64,000 nucleotides of DNA. Source: SIG299 sp045531895 (lineage in GTDB: Bacteria; Bacillota; Clostridia; Lachnospirales; Lachnospiraceae). The notes beneath the pieces are model-generated. The model saw only the letters and a program-made list of their open reading frames with translations, had not been told where the DNA came from and did no database searches. The stretch is taken from contig JAZSEW010000075.1 in assembly GCA_045531895.1 (NCBI GenBank), positions 52,539 through 116,538 of the forward strand, written 5' to 3'. The position numbers were made by a program, and so were the translations under genes. This document shows, in pieces, positions 42,311-51,323 of this stretch (the first letter of the stretch is position 1; every line of letters starts with the position of its first letter).

Positions 42311-42415
42311 TAACATCTCCTTTCTGCAGTTCCGAGTGCACCCGGAAACCACGCCACTCTCCATCCCTGTCTGAGCAGCCTCATATTTAGCAGTAACTCT
42401 TTCCATAACAAAAAA

Positions 42416-42461
42416 ATAGCGATATAAACTTCAGGTATCCTTCCCAAAATTATAACGCTAT
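42416..42461 (-). terminator. Terminator of the YfbR-like gene
   Basis: Minus-strand ATAGCGTTATAA and TTATATCGCTAT pair with one mismatch, followed by seven T. It ends just upstream of the reading frame of the acidic protein. Confidence 0.75.
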
Positions 42462-42573
42462 CCTTACACTGTATTTTGTTATTATGAATTACTGCCTAAT
42501 ATAGGTATCGGCATTTAACATCTATATTTTTATCTTTCTATTTTAAACTTTCATTCAATATCCGAAAAATTTC

Positions 42574-43170
42574 TTACTTTAATTCATCCAGAGTCATCTT
42601 ATATGCCGGGAAGAATTCCTCAAAGAAAACCTCCACCTCTTCCAATTCCATGGCATCAATAGACTTTCTTGTCATCTTCTTTGCATCTACGAACTCTGTA
42701 TTACCCGTTTTTTCTTCCTCCACACATTTAATCAGGGCAGAAATTTTGTCCGCTGCTTTTACCAGTTTCCAAAGATATGCATCCTTTTCCTGGGCAAAAA
42801 ACAATTCCTCATATTCCTCCCTGATATCATCCGGTAGCATTGCCAGAAGCTGAATTGCCGCCAAATCTTCAATCTCTTTAAAGGTTTCACGCATTTCATC
42901 GCTGTAATACTTAATCGGTGTTGGCATATCACCTGTAATAATTTCTGTAGAATCATGGTAAATTCCAATCAAAGCTGCCCTGTCTGCATCTAAATTCTTG
43001 CCGAAGCGCACTTTACCAATGACTGTTAAAAGATGGGCAATCATTGCCACCTCCAGCGAATGTTCACTGATATTCTCTTTGGTAGAATTACGCATTAGTG
43101 CCCAACGGTCAATATATTTCATTCGGGACATCATCGCCCCAAAACTGTATGTTTTTTTCTCACCTGTCAT
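42574..43170 (-). CDS. HD-domain 5'-deoxynucleotidase, YfbR-like
   Basis: 198 residues. HD-domain phosphohydrolase of the YfbR group, which removes the phosphate from deoxyribonucleoside 5'-monophosphates. Metal-binding and conserved residues visible: NISEHSLEVAMIAHLL (first His), IYHDSTEIITGDMPTPIKYY (HD pair and the GDMPTP block typical for the group), and KLVKAADKISALI (Asp). The ATG at 43170 has ATGAGG 6 nt upstream; one at 43182 is a less likely alternative. Lies directly after uvrA on the same strand (gap about 30 bases), so probably in the uvrBA transcript. Nucleotide-pool cleaning would suit a DNA-repair operon, though this link is inferred. Confidence 0.9.
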   Translation of the reverse strand: MTGEKKTYSFGAMMSRMKYIDRWALMRNSTKENISEHSLEVAMIAHLLTVIGKVRFGKNLDADRAALIGIYHDSTEIITGDMPTPIKYYSDEMRETFKEIEDLAAIQLLAMLPDDIREEYEELFFAQEKDAYLWKLVKAADKISALIKCVEEEKTGNTEFVDAKKMTRKSIDAMELEEVEVFFEEFFPAYKMTLDELK

Positions 43171-43200
43171 ATTTTTCCTCATCTTCCCGGAGAAGAAGTA

Positions 43201-46053
43201 CTACTTCTTCTCCAGATATTTTTTCACATACATTCCGGTATAAGACTGTGGCAACTGTGCTACCTCTTCCGGCGTTCCTCTGGCAATTACCGTACCTCCA
43301 CGGTCACCACCCTCCGGACCAATATCAATAATGTAATCTGCTGTTTTAATTACATCCAGATTATGCTCAATAACAAGCACTGTATTTCCGCCATCCGCCA
43401 GACGTTGTAAAATATCAATTAATTTATGCACATCTTCAAAGTGAAGACCGGTTGTCGGTTCATCCAGAATATAAATTGTTTTACCGGTACTGCGTCGTGA
43501 TAGTTCCGTTGCCAGTTTAATACGCTGTGCCTCACCACCGGATAAAGCTGTGGACGGATGTCCCAACTTTAAATAAGACAGACCGACATCGTTCAGTGTC
43601 TCTATTTTTCTGCGAATAGTGGGCACATTTTCAAAGAAATGGACTGCTTCTTCAATGGTCATATCAAGCACATCAAAAATGGACTTCCCTTTATACTTTA
43701 CTTCCAATGTTTCACGATTATAGCGTTTTCCTTCGCACACCTCACATGGAACATAAACATCCGGCAGGAAATTCATTTCGATTTTAATGATACCATCACC
43801 GCCGCAGGCTTCACAACGGCCTCCCTTTACATTAAAACTGAAACGTCCCTTACTGTAGCCTTTCATTTTTGCATCCGGAGTGGATGCAAATAAATCACGA
43901 ATCAGGTCAAATACTCCGGTATAAGTAGCCGGATTAGAACGTGGAGTACGTCCGATTGGAGACTGATCAATATCAATTACTTTATCTAACTGCTCCACCC
44001 CCAGCATTTCCTCATATTTGCCCGGAATTGTTCTGGCGCGGTTCAGTTTCTTGGCTAAGGTTTTATATACAATTTCATTAACCAGTGAGCTCTTACCGGA
44101 ACCGGACACACCGGTAACGCAGCAGAATACTCCCAACGGAATATCTACATCTATATTTTTTAGATTATTTTCCTTCGCTCCTTTTACCGTAAGCCAGCCG
44201 GTTGATTTTCTTCGTACAGAAGGTACCGGAATATATTTTTTACCACTAAGATATTGACCGGTTAAGGAATCAGGACAAGCCATAATTTCTTCCGGAGTCC
44301 CAGCCGCCACCACAGATCCCCCATGGGCACCGGCACCGGGACCGATATCTACCAGATAATCTGCTGCCAACATTGTATCTTCATCATGTTCAACTACAAT
44401 TAATGTATTACCCAAATCTCGCAGATGCTTTAATGCAGATAACAGTTTATCATTGTCTCGTTGGTGAAGACCTATACTCGGCTCATCCAGAATATATGCT
44501 ACACCTACCAGTCCTGAACCAATCTGTGTTGCCAATCGGATACGCTGTGCCTCACCTCCGGACAAAGAACCTGCAGCACGGGACAGGGTAAGATAATCCA
44601 ACCCCACATCAATTAAGAAACGGGTTCTTGCCTTAATTTCTTTTAGAATCATATCACCAATTTGGGCTTGCATCGCAGTAAGTTCCAGATTACTCATAAA
44701 TTCATATAAATCACGAACCGGAAGATCTGTTACTTCCGAAATATTTTTGTCCCCCACCGTAACACCCAGAACTTCTCTGCGCAGGCGGCGACCGCCACAA
44801 AGTGCACACGGAGTGCTGGTCATAAAGCTCTCATATTCCTGCTTACTGGTATCAGAATATGTTTCACGATAACGACGTTCCACATTTTTAATCAGTCCCT
44901 CAAATGCCACATCATAAACACCGGTACCCCGCTGACCTGTATAATGCACCTTCACTGAAACACCATTCGTACCATGAATTAACATATGACGGATATCCTC
45001 CGGCAAATCACAATACGGTGTATCTAAACTGAACTTATAATGCTCCGCAAGAGCGGTCAGCAAAGAACCGGAAAAGCTGGTTGGATCAGCTGAGGACTGC
45101 CACCCCATTACTGCAATAGCACCTTTGCTTAAGCTTAAAGATGGGTCCGGAATCATTAATTCTTCCGAAAACTCCATTTTTATACCAATTCCGTGGCAAT
45201 CCGGGCAGGCACCAAATGGATTATTAAACGAAAACGCTCTTGGCTCCAGTTCTTCAATACTGATACCGCAGTCAGGGCAGGCGAAATTCTGACTCATGGT
45301 TACTTCCTCAGCAGGTGTAGCTTCATCACCCACATACTCTATTATTAATAATCCATCGCTTAAATTAAGCACATTATCAATAGAGTCAGACAACCGCTGT
45401 TCTATGCCCGCACGCACCATTAAACGGTCTACTACAATTTCAATGTTATGTTTAATGTTCTTTTCTAATTTAATTTCTTCTGTCAGTTCATACAAATTCC
45501 CATCCACACGAACGCGGACATATCCTGCCTTTTTTGCCTGCTCAAATACCTTGACATGCTCACCCTTGCGTCCACGCACCACCGGTGCCAGCAACTGAAA
45601 TTTGGTGCGTTCCGGACGCTTCATAATTTCGTCGACCATCTGGTCTACCGTCTGCCTTTTAATTTCACGGCCGCACTTTGGACAATGCGGCACACCGATA
45701 CGTGCATACAGCAATCGAAAATAATCATAAATTTCTGTTACGGTACCAACCGTGGAACGCGGATTACGGTTCGTTGATTTCTGGTCAATGGAAATAGCCG
45801 GAGAAAGTCCTTCAATGCTCTCTACATTCGGTTTTTCCATCTGGCCCAGAAACTGTCTCGCATAGGAAGATAGCGACTCCATATAACGTCGCTGTCCTTC
45901 CGCATAAATGGTATCAAACGCCAGAGAAGACTTACCCGAACCGGAAAGACCGGTAAGTACTACAAACCGGTCTCTTGGAATATCAATACTGATTCCCTTT
46001 AGATTATGTTCCTTAGCGCCTCTGATTTTAATAAAATTCTTTTTATCTGACAT
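43201..46053 (-). CDS. uvrA: Excinuclease ABC subunit A
   Basis: About 950 residues, full length for UvrA. Two ABC-type ATPase halves: Walker A GLSGSGKSSLAFDTIYAEGQ near residue 30 and GVSGSGKSSLVNEIVY near 640, signatures LSGGEAQRIRLA and LSGGEAQRIKLA, and zinc-finger Cys pairs (CPDCGISI; CEACGGDGI). Recognises damaged DNA and loads UvrB. ATG at 46053 (MSDKKNF) is preferred; GGAG is 9 nt upstream, versus 3 nt for the ATG at 46059. It begins a few bases after the uvrB stop, so the two are co-translated. Confidence 0.98.
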   Translation of the reverse strand: MSDKKNFIKIRGAKEHNLKGISIDIPRDRFVVLTGLSGSGKSSLAFDTIYAEGQRRYMESLSSYARQFLGQMEKPNVESIEGLSPAISIDQKSTNRNPRSTVGTVTEIYDYFRLLYARIGVPHCPKCGREIKRQTVDQMVDEIMKRPERTKFQLLAPVVRGRKGEHVKVFEQAKKAGYVRVRVDGNLYELTEEIKLEKNIKHNIEIVVDRLMVRAGIEQRLSDSIDNVLNLSDGLLIIEYVGDEATPAEEVTMSQNFACPDCGISIEELEPRAFSFNNPFGACPDCHGIGIKMEFSEELMIPDPSLSLSKGAIAVMGWQSSADPTSFSGSLLTALAEHYKFSLDTPYCDLPEDIRHMLIHGTNGVSVKVHYTGQRGTGVYDVAFEGLIKNVERRYRETYSDTSKQEYESFMTSTPCALCGGRRLRREVLGVTVGDKNISEVTDLPVRDLYEFMSNLELTAMQAQIGDMILKEIKARTRFLIDVGLDYLTLSRAAGSLSGGEAQRIRLATQIGSGLVGVAYILDEPSIGLHQRDNDKLLSALKHLRDLGNTLIVVEHDEDTMLAADYLVDIGPGAGAHGGSVVAAGTPEEIMACPDSLTGQYLSGKKYIPVPSVRRKSTGWLTVKGAKENNLKNIDVDIPLGVFCCVTGVSGSGKSSLVNEIVYKTLAKKLNRARTIPGKYEEMLGVEQLDKVIDIDQSPIGRTPRSNPATYTGVFDLIRDLFASTPDAKMKGYSKGRFSFNVKGGRCEACGGDGIIKIEMNFLPDVYVPCEVCEGKRYNRETLEVKYKGKSIFDVLDMTIEEAVHFFENVPTIRRKIETLNDVGLSYLKLGHPSTALSGGEAQRIKLATELSRRSTGKTIYILDEPTTGLHFEDVHKLIDILQRLADGGNTVLVIEHNLDVIKTADYIIDIGPEGGDRGGTVIARGTPEEVAQLPQSYTGMYVKKYLEKK

Positions 46054-46059
46054 TATCAT

Positions 46060-48057
46060 TTACTCCATATTTAATAATTCTTTCTTTAATTCTACAATAC
46101 GGTCACGCAGTTCGGCAGCCTTCTCGAAATTTAAATCTGCTGCTGCTGTATGCATGTCCTTGGTCATTTTCTTAATCACAGCCTCCAACTCCTTCCTGGA
46201 CATGGATTCTGCATCCTTATCGATACGATAATTCTGATTCTCTGCTTTCTTTGAAATACTGATAAGATCACGAACTGCCTTTTTAATAGTAGTTGGCGTA
46301 ATACCATGCTCCTCATTATATTTATTTTGAATTTCTCTACGACGATTCGTTTCTGTAATTGCTTTATGCATGGAGTCTGTCATGGTATCTGCATACATAA
46401 CCACATGACCGCTATCATTACGGGCCGCACGTCCAATAGTCTGAATCAAAGAAGTTTCAGAACGCAGAAAGCCTTCTTTATCTGCATCTAAAATTGCAAC
46501 AAGACTGACCTCCGGAATATCAAGACCTTCTCTAAGCAAATTTATACCAACAAGTACATCAAACACATCCATACGCATATCACGAATAATTTCGGAACGC
46601 TCTAATGTGTCAATATCAGAATGCAGGTACTTAACACGAATTCCTACTTCTCTCAGATAGTCCGTTAAATCCTCTGCCATACGTTTGGTAAGAGTAGTTA
46701 TCAGCACCTTTCGCTTCTGCTCCACCACATTACGGATTTCACCCAACAAATCATCTATCTGTCCCTCTGTTGGGCGCACGTCCACCATCGGATCAAGCAG
46801 ACCGGTGGGACGAATAATCTGCTCCGTGCGAAGCAATTCATGCTCGCTCTCATAAACCGATGGAGTAGCAGATACAAACAGCATCTGACTGATGTGGCTT
46901 TCAAATTCCTGAAAATTAAGCGGACGATTATCTTTTGCTGATGGTAAACGGAACCCATAATCCACCAGTGTGGATTTTCTGGACTGGTCTCCGGCATACA
47001 TGCCGCGAATCTGCGGTATTGTAATGTGGCTTTCATCTACGATAATTAAAAAATCATCCGGGAAGTAATCAAGCAATGTGTTTGGTGGATCACCCGGTTT
47101 TAGCCTTGACAAGTGCATGGAATAATTTTCAATACCTGAGCAAAATCCGGTTTCTCTAAGCATTTCCATGTCGAAATTGGTGCGCTCAGAAATTCGCTGA
47201 GCTTCCAGCAATTTGTCTTCACTCTTAAAATATTTAACGCGTTCATGCATCTCTGCCTCAATATCTGCCAGAGCAGCATTCATAGTTTCCGGTGCTACAA
47301 CATAATGGGATGCCGGAAAAATAACCATGTGCTCCAACGCACACTTTATCTCACCGGTAAGCACATCAATTTCTGTAATACGATCTACCTCATCCCCAAA
47401 GAATTCCACTCGGATAGCAGTATCTGCACTGGAGATTGGAAAAATTTCAACCACGTCACCCCGAACACGGAAAGTACCTCGTTTGAAATCCATATCATTA
47501 CGGGTGTACTGGATTTCCACCAGGCGTTTTAACACCTCGTCCCGCTCTTTTATCATACCAGGGCGCAAAGACACTGTCATACTCTGATAATCAATCGGGC
47601 TACCCAGACCGTAAATGCAGGAAACGCTGGCTATAATAATAACATCCTTTCGTTCGGTTAACGCCGCCGTTGCGGAGTGGCGCAATTTATCAATTTCATC
47701 ATTGATGGCAGAATCCTTCTCTATATAGGTATCTGTAGAAGGCACGTAAGCTTCCGGCTGATAATAATCATAGTAGGACACAAAATATTCAACTGCGTTT
47801 TCAGGAAAAAAATCTTTGAATTCACCGTAGAGCTGAGCCGCCAGGGTTTTATTGTGCGCTATTACTAAAGTGGGCTTGTTCAGTTTCGCTATGACATTCG
47901 CCATGGTGAAGGTCTTACCGGAGCCGGTAACACCAAGCAAAGTCTGAAAAACATTGCCTTCTTGAAATCCTTGAACCAGTTCTTCTATCGCCTGTGGCTG
48001 GTCGCCGGTAGGCTGGTATTCTGAATGAAGTATAAATTGTTTTTGTTCATCTGACAC
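46060..48057 (-). CDS. uvrB: Excinuclease ABC subunit B
   Basis: 665 residues. Damage-verifying helicase of nucleotide excision repair. Walker A LLGVTGSGKTFTMANVI near residue 40, the beta-hairpin region YFVSYYDYYQPEAYVP, the DESH Walker B, VGINLLREGLDIPEVSLVAILDADKEGFLRSE, and a C-terminal UVR motif (ELEAVIKKMTKDMHTAAADLNFEKAAELRDRI). The start is GTG at 48057 (MSDEQKQFIL form), with GGAGG 8 nt upstream; a TTG further out contains that site. Promoter region with an SOS-like box lies upstream. First gene of the uvrB-uvrA-yfbR unit. Confidence 0.98.
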   Translation of the reverse strand: MSDEQKQFILHSEYQPTGDQPQAIEELVQGFQEGNVFQTLLGVTGSGKTFTMANVIAKLNKPTLVIAHNKTLAAQLYGEFKDFFPENAVEYFVSYYDYYQPEAYVPSTDTYIEKDSAINDEIDKLRHSATAALTERKDVIIIASVSCIYGLGSPIDYQSMTVSLRPGMIKERDEVLKRLVEIQYTRNDMDFKRGTFRVRGDVVEIFPISSADTAIRVEFFGDEVDRITEIDVLTGEIKCALEHMVIFPASHYVVAPETMNAALADIEAEMHERVKYFKSEDKLLEAQRISERTNFDMEMLRETGFCSGIENYSMHLSRLKPGDPPNTLLDYFPDDFLIIVDESHITIPQIRGMYAGDQSRKSTLVDYGFRLPSAKDNRPLNFQEFESHISQMLFVSATPSVYESEHELLRTEQIIRPTGLLDPMVDVRPTEGQIDDLLGEIRNVVEQKRKVLITTLTKRMAEDLTDYLREVGIRVKYLHSDIDTLERSEIIRDMRMDVFDVLVGINLLREGLDIPEVSLVAILDADKEGFLRSETSLIQTIGRAARNDSGHVVMYADTMTDSMHKAITETNRRREIQNKYNEEHGITPTTIKKAVRDLISISKKAENQNYRIDKDAESMSRKELEAVIKKMTKDMHTAAADLNFEKAAELRDRIVELKKELLNME

Positions 48058-48074
48058 AAAAAGCACCTCCAAAT

Positions 48075-48100
48075 CGAAAGTTTGTTCTGTGTTTAGTATA
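48075..48100 (-). promoter_or_regulatory. uvrB promoter with LexA (SOS)-like box
   Basis: The -10 box TATACT lies at 48095-48100 (minus), with a TTTACT-like -35 at 16 bp. Just downstream, at 48075-48088, is CGAAAGTTTGTTCT, which matches the Gram-positive LexA consensus CGAACRNRYGTTYC except at three positions. The location at the likely transcription start suits repression. Confidence 0.5.
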
Positions 48101-48158
48101 CCACATTTTTTTCAAAAGTAAAGAGGCACAAACAAAATCCGAATCTCTGTTTTTTTGC

Positions 48159-48186
48159 TTGCAGAGTTATGAATTTGTGATATACT
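48159..48186 (+). promoter_or_regulatory. Promoter of the sensor/diguanylate cyclase gene
   Basis: TTGCAG-16 bp-TATACT with a TG extension (TGA before TATACT), about 35 bases before the start codon. Confidence 0.65.
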
Positions 48187-48220
48187 GAATATAGTTACTA
48201 TGTTTTTTCGGAGGAATTTT

Positions 48221-50125
48221 ATGGGTGCTGTGAAGAAAATAGCGTTAATAACCAGTACATCTAATTTTGAACGGCATAAAAATACAGTCAGGGCAATTCA
48301 CCAAAAATTAAAAGAAATGGGTGGGTATGCCCTTTATGTACTGACCTGCTATGGGCTTTTTGTGGAGCATGTGGAGCAGACCGCCTATGACAGGGGTGAG
48401 GCACCTATATATAGTTTATTGGATGAGGCTGATTTTGACGGATGCATCGTGGAAGGTAACCTGGGTGTCAAGGAAATGCTGGATGACATTGTAAATAAGT
48501 TAAAGGCCCGAAACATTCCTTTTGTAGAAGCTAATTTCGGTACAGAGGACGATCCGCATATTCTGATTGACGGCTATGATTCTGCCTGTCAGATGGTAAC
48601 TCATTTAATAGAAAAACATAAATGCACTAAGATTAACTTGGTGTCTACCACCAAAAATGATAAGATTGTTTATGATTCCGTTAGAGGATACAAAGATACC
48701 TTGGCTAAATATGGTATTCCGGTAGAAGAAAAGAGAATTCTGTATCGTTCTGTTTCTATTGAAAATGGCAGAAAGCTTTTTGAAGAATTCCGGGATTTAA
48801 AGATTGACGATGCAGAAGCAATGGTCAGTGTTCATGATGTACATAGTATCGGACTGTGTCTGGAAATGCAGGACAGAGGCTATAAGGTGCCGGATGACTT
48901 ACTGATTTGTTCATTGAACCGGAGTACGAACAGTATGGTATTTCGTCCTGATATCAGCGGTGTAGACCGTATGGACAGCCGTATTGCAGAAAAAGCATGC
49001 GAATTATTGGAAGCAGTTATGGCAGGAAAGGAAGTGCCTCTTGAAAATTATTCCAAGGGTGAGGTTTTCTATGGAGCCAGTTGCGGTTGTGGTGTTGCTT
49101 TTCATGAAAAAAATATCAGAAAGCATCAGGAACTGGTGTTGACTAAAATTGAAATGGGAAACCAGATTCGCCAGATGATGCAATACAATGACTCTCTTGA
49201 TGAAGTAGAGTCTCTGGAAGAAATGATGACAAATCTTCAGAAAATGTTTGAAGGTCTCAATTGTGCAGAGTTTGCTCTTTGTCTGAACAAGGGTGCAATT
49301 GATTATATTACCTCGGACAGAGGTTTTGTTACTCCGGAAAACGGAAAGTTTTTTGACAATACTATGCATGTTGTCCGCGGATACACCAAGCGCACCGGAC
49401 AACTGGAAAATATAGCGTTTCCTATCGGACAATTACTTCCTATAGAAGTAAAAGAAGGAGACATGTTGCTGTTCTATCCCGTACATCATATCGAAAAGGT
49501 ATATGGGTATATAGTCTTTATAAATGAGAATCTTCCGATAGATTTGTATAATTACCGTATTTGTCACGAAAGCATTGCAAGCAGTATGGACAATCTTCAT
49601 CGACAGATGATTTTGCGCAGAAGTATCGACATGTTGGATCAGTTATATATGCATGACGCACTGACCGGATTACATAATCGCTACGCATGGATTCGTTTCT
49701 GTGGCGATTATACGGAAAAGGAAGCATACTGTGTGGCTTATATGGATATGGATGGTCTGAAAAATATCAATGACACCTATGGCCATGAGGCCGGAAATGT
49801 AGCTATTAAGACTTCCGCTGCAGCAATCAAGAAAGCCATGCGGGAGAATGATTTAGTGGCGCGTCTCGGCGGCGACGAGTTTTTGACTCTTTCATTGAAT
49901 GTGGATGTGGATTTCTGGGAGAATGTGCAAAAGGTAATTAACGACGAAATCAATTATCAAATTGCCCAAAAAAAGATTCCTTATCAGTTTGGAATGAGTT
50001 TTGGATATTGCATCAGCAGTAAAGATAATCCTATTTCCCTTGAGGAATGTCGTAAAACAGCAGATGCAAGAATGTATGCGGATAAAAGCATGCGTAAGGC
50101 TTCAAAAAAAGATACGAATAAGTAA
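48221..50125 (+). CDS. Soluble LacI-type sugar-sensor / GGDEF diguanylate cyclase fusion
   Basis: 634 residues, no signal peptide or membrane helix. Residues about 1-295 resemble the periplasmic-binding-fold core of LacI-type regulators without the DNA-binding helix: KIALITSTSNFERHK, QMVTHLIEKH, RGYKDTLAKYGI, LLICSLNRST and the DxxxIGxxA-like segment DSRIAEKACELLEAV. The middle region (about 300-460) looks GAF-like. The C-terminal GGDEF domain has the intact catalytic RLGGDEFL, and RENDLVARLGGDEF contains an RxxD inhibitory site five residues upstream. It should make c-di-GMP in response to a cytoplasmic ligand, probably a sugar. ATG at 48221 (GGAGG 6 nt upstream) is preferred. Own promoter and terminator. 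Linking an intracellular sugar signal to c-di-GMP is the notable inference. Confidence 0.88.
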   Translation: MGAVKKIALITSTSNFERHKNTVRAIHQKLKEMGGYALYVLTCYGLFVEHVEQTAYDRGEAPIYSLLDEADFDGCIVEGNLGVKEMLDDIVNKLKARNIPFVEANFGTEDDPHILIDGYDSACQMVTHLIEKHKCTKINLVSTTKNDKIVYDSVRGYKDTLAKYGIPVEEKRILYRSVSIENGRKLFEEFRDLKIDDAEAMVSVHDVHSIGLCLEMQDRGYKVPDDLLICSLNRSTNSMVFRPDISGVDRMDSRIAEKACELLEAVMAGKEVPLENYSKGEVFYGASCGCGVAFHEKNIRKHQELVLTKIEMGNQIRQMMQYNDSLDEVESLEEMMTNLQKMFEGLNCAEFALCLNKGAIDYITSDRGFVTPENGKFFDNTMHVVRGYTKRTGQLENIAFPIGQLLPIEVKEGDMLLFYPVHHIEKVYGYIVFINENLPIDLYNYRICHESIASSMDNLHRQMILRRSIDMLDQLYMHDALTGLHNRYAWIRFCGDYTEKEAYCVAYMDMDGLKNINDTYGHEAGNVAIKTSAAAIKKAMRENDLVARLGGDEFLTLSLNVDVDFWENVQKVINDEINYQIAQKKIPYQFGMSFGYCISSKDNPISLEECRKTADARMYADKSMRKASKKDTNK

Positions 50126-50143
50126 AGAAAATTAATTGCAATT

Positions 50144-50180
50144 GGTCGGAAGGCGCTTCAGTGCTTTCCGGCCTTGCTTT
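50144..50180 (+). terminator. Terminator of the sensor/diguanylate cyclase gene
   Basis: Eleven-pair stem GGTCGGAAGGC / GCTTTCCGGCC (two wobble pairs) with loop GCTTCAGT, followed by TTGCTTTATAT. Confidence 0.75.
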
Positions 50181-50299
50181 ATATAGCGAAATATAGATTC
50201 ATTTTTTATCGTTTCATACCGTGACATAAAATATTCTACTCATTTTCCGGGAAAATTCTTTAAATCCACCATATAAAGTGGCAGAAACAATCGGATAAT

Positions 50300-50328
50300 T
50301 TGACGTTTGCAACCTTTTTTGATATAAT
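50300..50328 (+). promoter_or_regulatory. Promoter of the AraC regulator at 50366
   Basis: TTGACG-17 bp-TATAAT, a strong sigma-A match, 37 bases before the ATG. Confidence 0.8.
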
Positions 50329-50365
50329 TATTCACAAAACAATTCAACTATATTGAGGTATACAC

Positions 50366-51283
50366 ATGCAACAAGTTCCTTCCTTTCCAATAACCTATCG
50401 CGAGTACAAATTTCCGGAGGAATTTCCTCTTTTACTAATGCATGGAACTCAGATAAGTTCACAGGTGAGTTTTATACATTTTCATAATTGTATAGAAATT
50501 GCTTTTTTAGAAAAAGGTACTATGACTTGGAATCTGGAGAATAAAACATACCAGCTCAAACCGGGCGATATCTGTTTTCTTCCTCCCTTTTTTACTCATG
50601 CTTCTTTTTTTCCGCCACAAGAGACGAAAGACGTGCTGTGCCATTATATATTCTTTAATACCGAAGAGCTTCTTGCTCCACTTTACCCCAATGGATTACC
50701 GCAGGATTTTTTCTGGTACCGTTATACGGATTTCTCCAAAATTCTATCCGGAGAAGCCTTTATACAAGAAAAAATTCTTCTACAAAATATTGTAAAAGAA
50801 TTTTCCTCTCAAAATGAATATTGTCGTCCTATTGTTCTGGGACTGATTCAAAGTTTAATGGTACTTCTATATCGTCAGTATCGTAACAACCCTATGTCCG
50901 CACAGAGTAACAACACTCTTGCAATGCTCTTTCCTGCCATATCTTATATGAACAAAGACTTTCATCAAAATGCTGACTCCAAAATACTTGCCGGGCTTTG
51001 TGGACTTTCCGTTTCTCGATTTGATGAAAAATTTCGAGAATGTTTCCATCAGACTCCTCGTCAATATTTGTATGTCATCCGCATCAGAAAAGCCTGCCAA
51101 CTGCTTATCAGCACGGAAGAGAATGTTCTGGACATTGCCTTGCAATCAGGATTTGCTTCCCTCTCCAGTTTTAACCGACATTTTCTGCAAGTGATGGGGC
51201 GCTCTCCTCTTGCTTTTCGCAACGAAAAGCGTGCCATTATAAAAAAAGATTTGAAGTATTCCCCTTACCAGCAGAACAAATAG
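50366..51283 (+). CDS. AraC-family transcriptional regulator with cupin domain
   Basis: 305 residues. N-terminal cupin (IHFHNCIEIAFLEKGTMTW with metal/ligand His-Glu pattern, LKPGDICFLPPFF), C-terminal AraC DNA-binding domain (VLDIALQSGFASLSSFNRHFLQVMGRSPLAFR). Layout and the LHFHN(C/A)LEIG-like cupin motif are shared with the regulators at 3345 and 54938, making them paralogues. GAGGT ribosome site. It is convergent with the M20 peptidase of the UroD operon; its target may be that operon or unlinked genes. Confidence 0.92.
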   Translation: MQQVPSFPITYREYKFPEEFPLLLMHGTQISSQVSFIHFHNCIEIAFLEKGTMTWNLENKTYQLKPGDICFLPPFFTHASFFPPQETKDVLCHYIFFNTEELLAPLYPNGLPQDFFWYRYTDFSKILSGEAFIQEKILLQNIVKEFSSQNEYCRPIVLGLIQSLMVLLYRQYRNNPMSAQSNNTLAMLFPAISYMNKDFHQNADSKILAGLCGLSVSRFDEKFRECFHQTPRQYLYVIRIRKACQLLISTEENVLDIALQSGFASLSSFNRHFLQVMGRSPLAFRNEKRAIIKKDLKYSPYQQNK

Positions 51284-51323
51284 GTTATTTAATGATAAGA
51301 AGCTGCAACTTGCCAAATTATTA

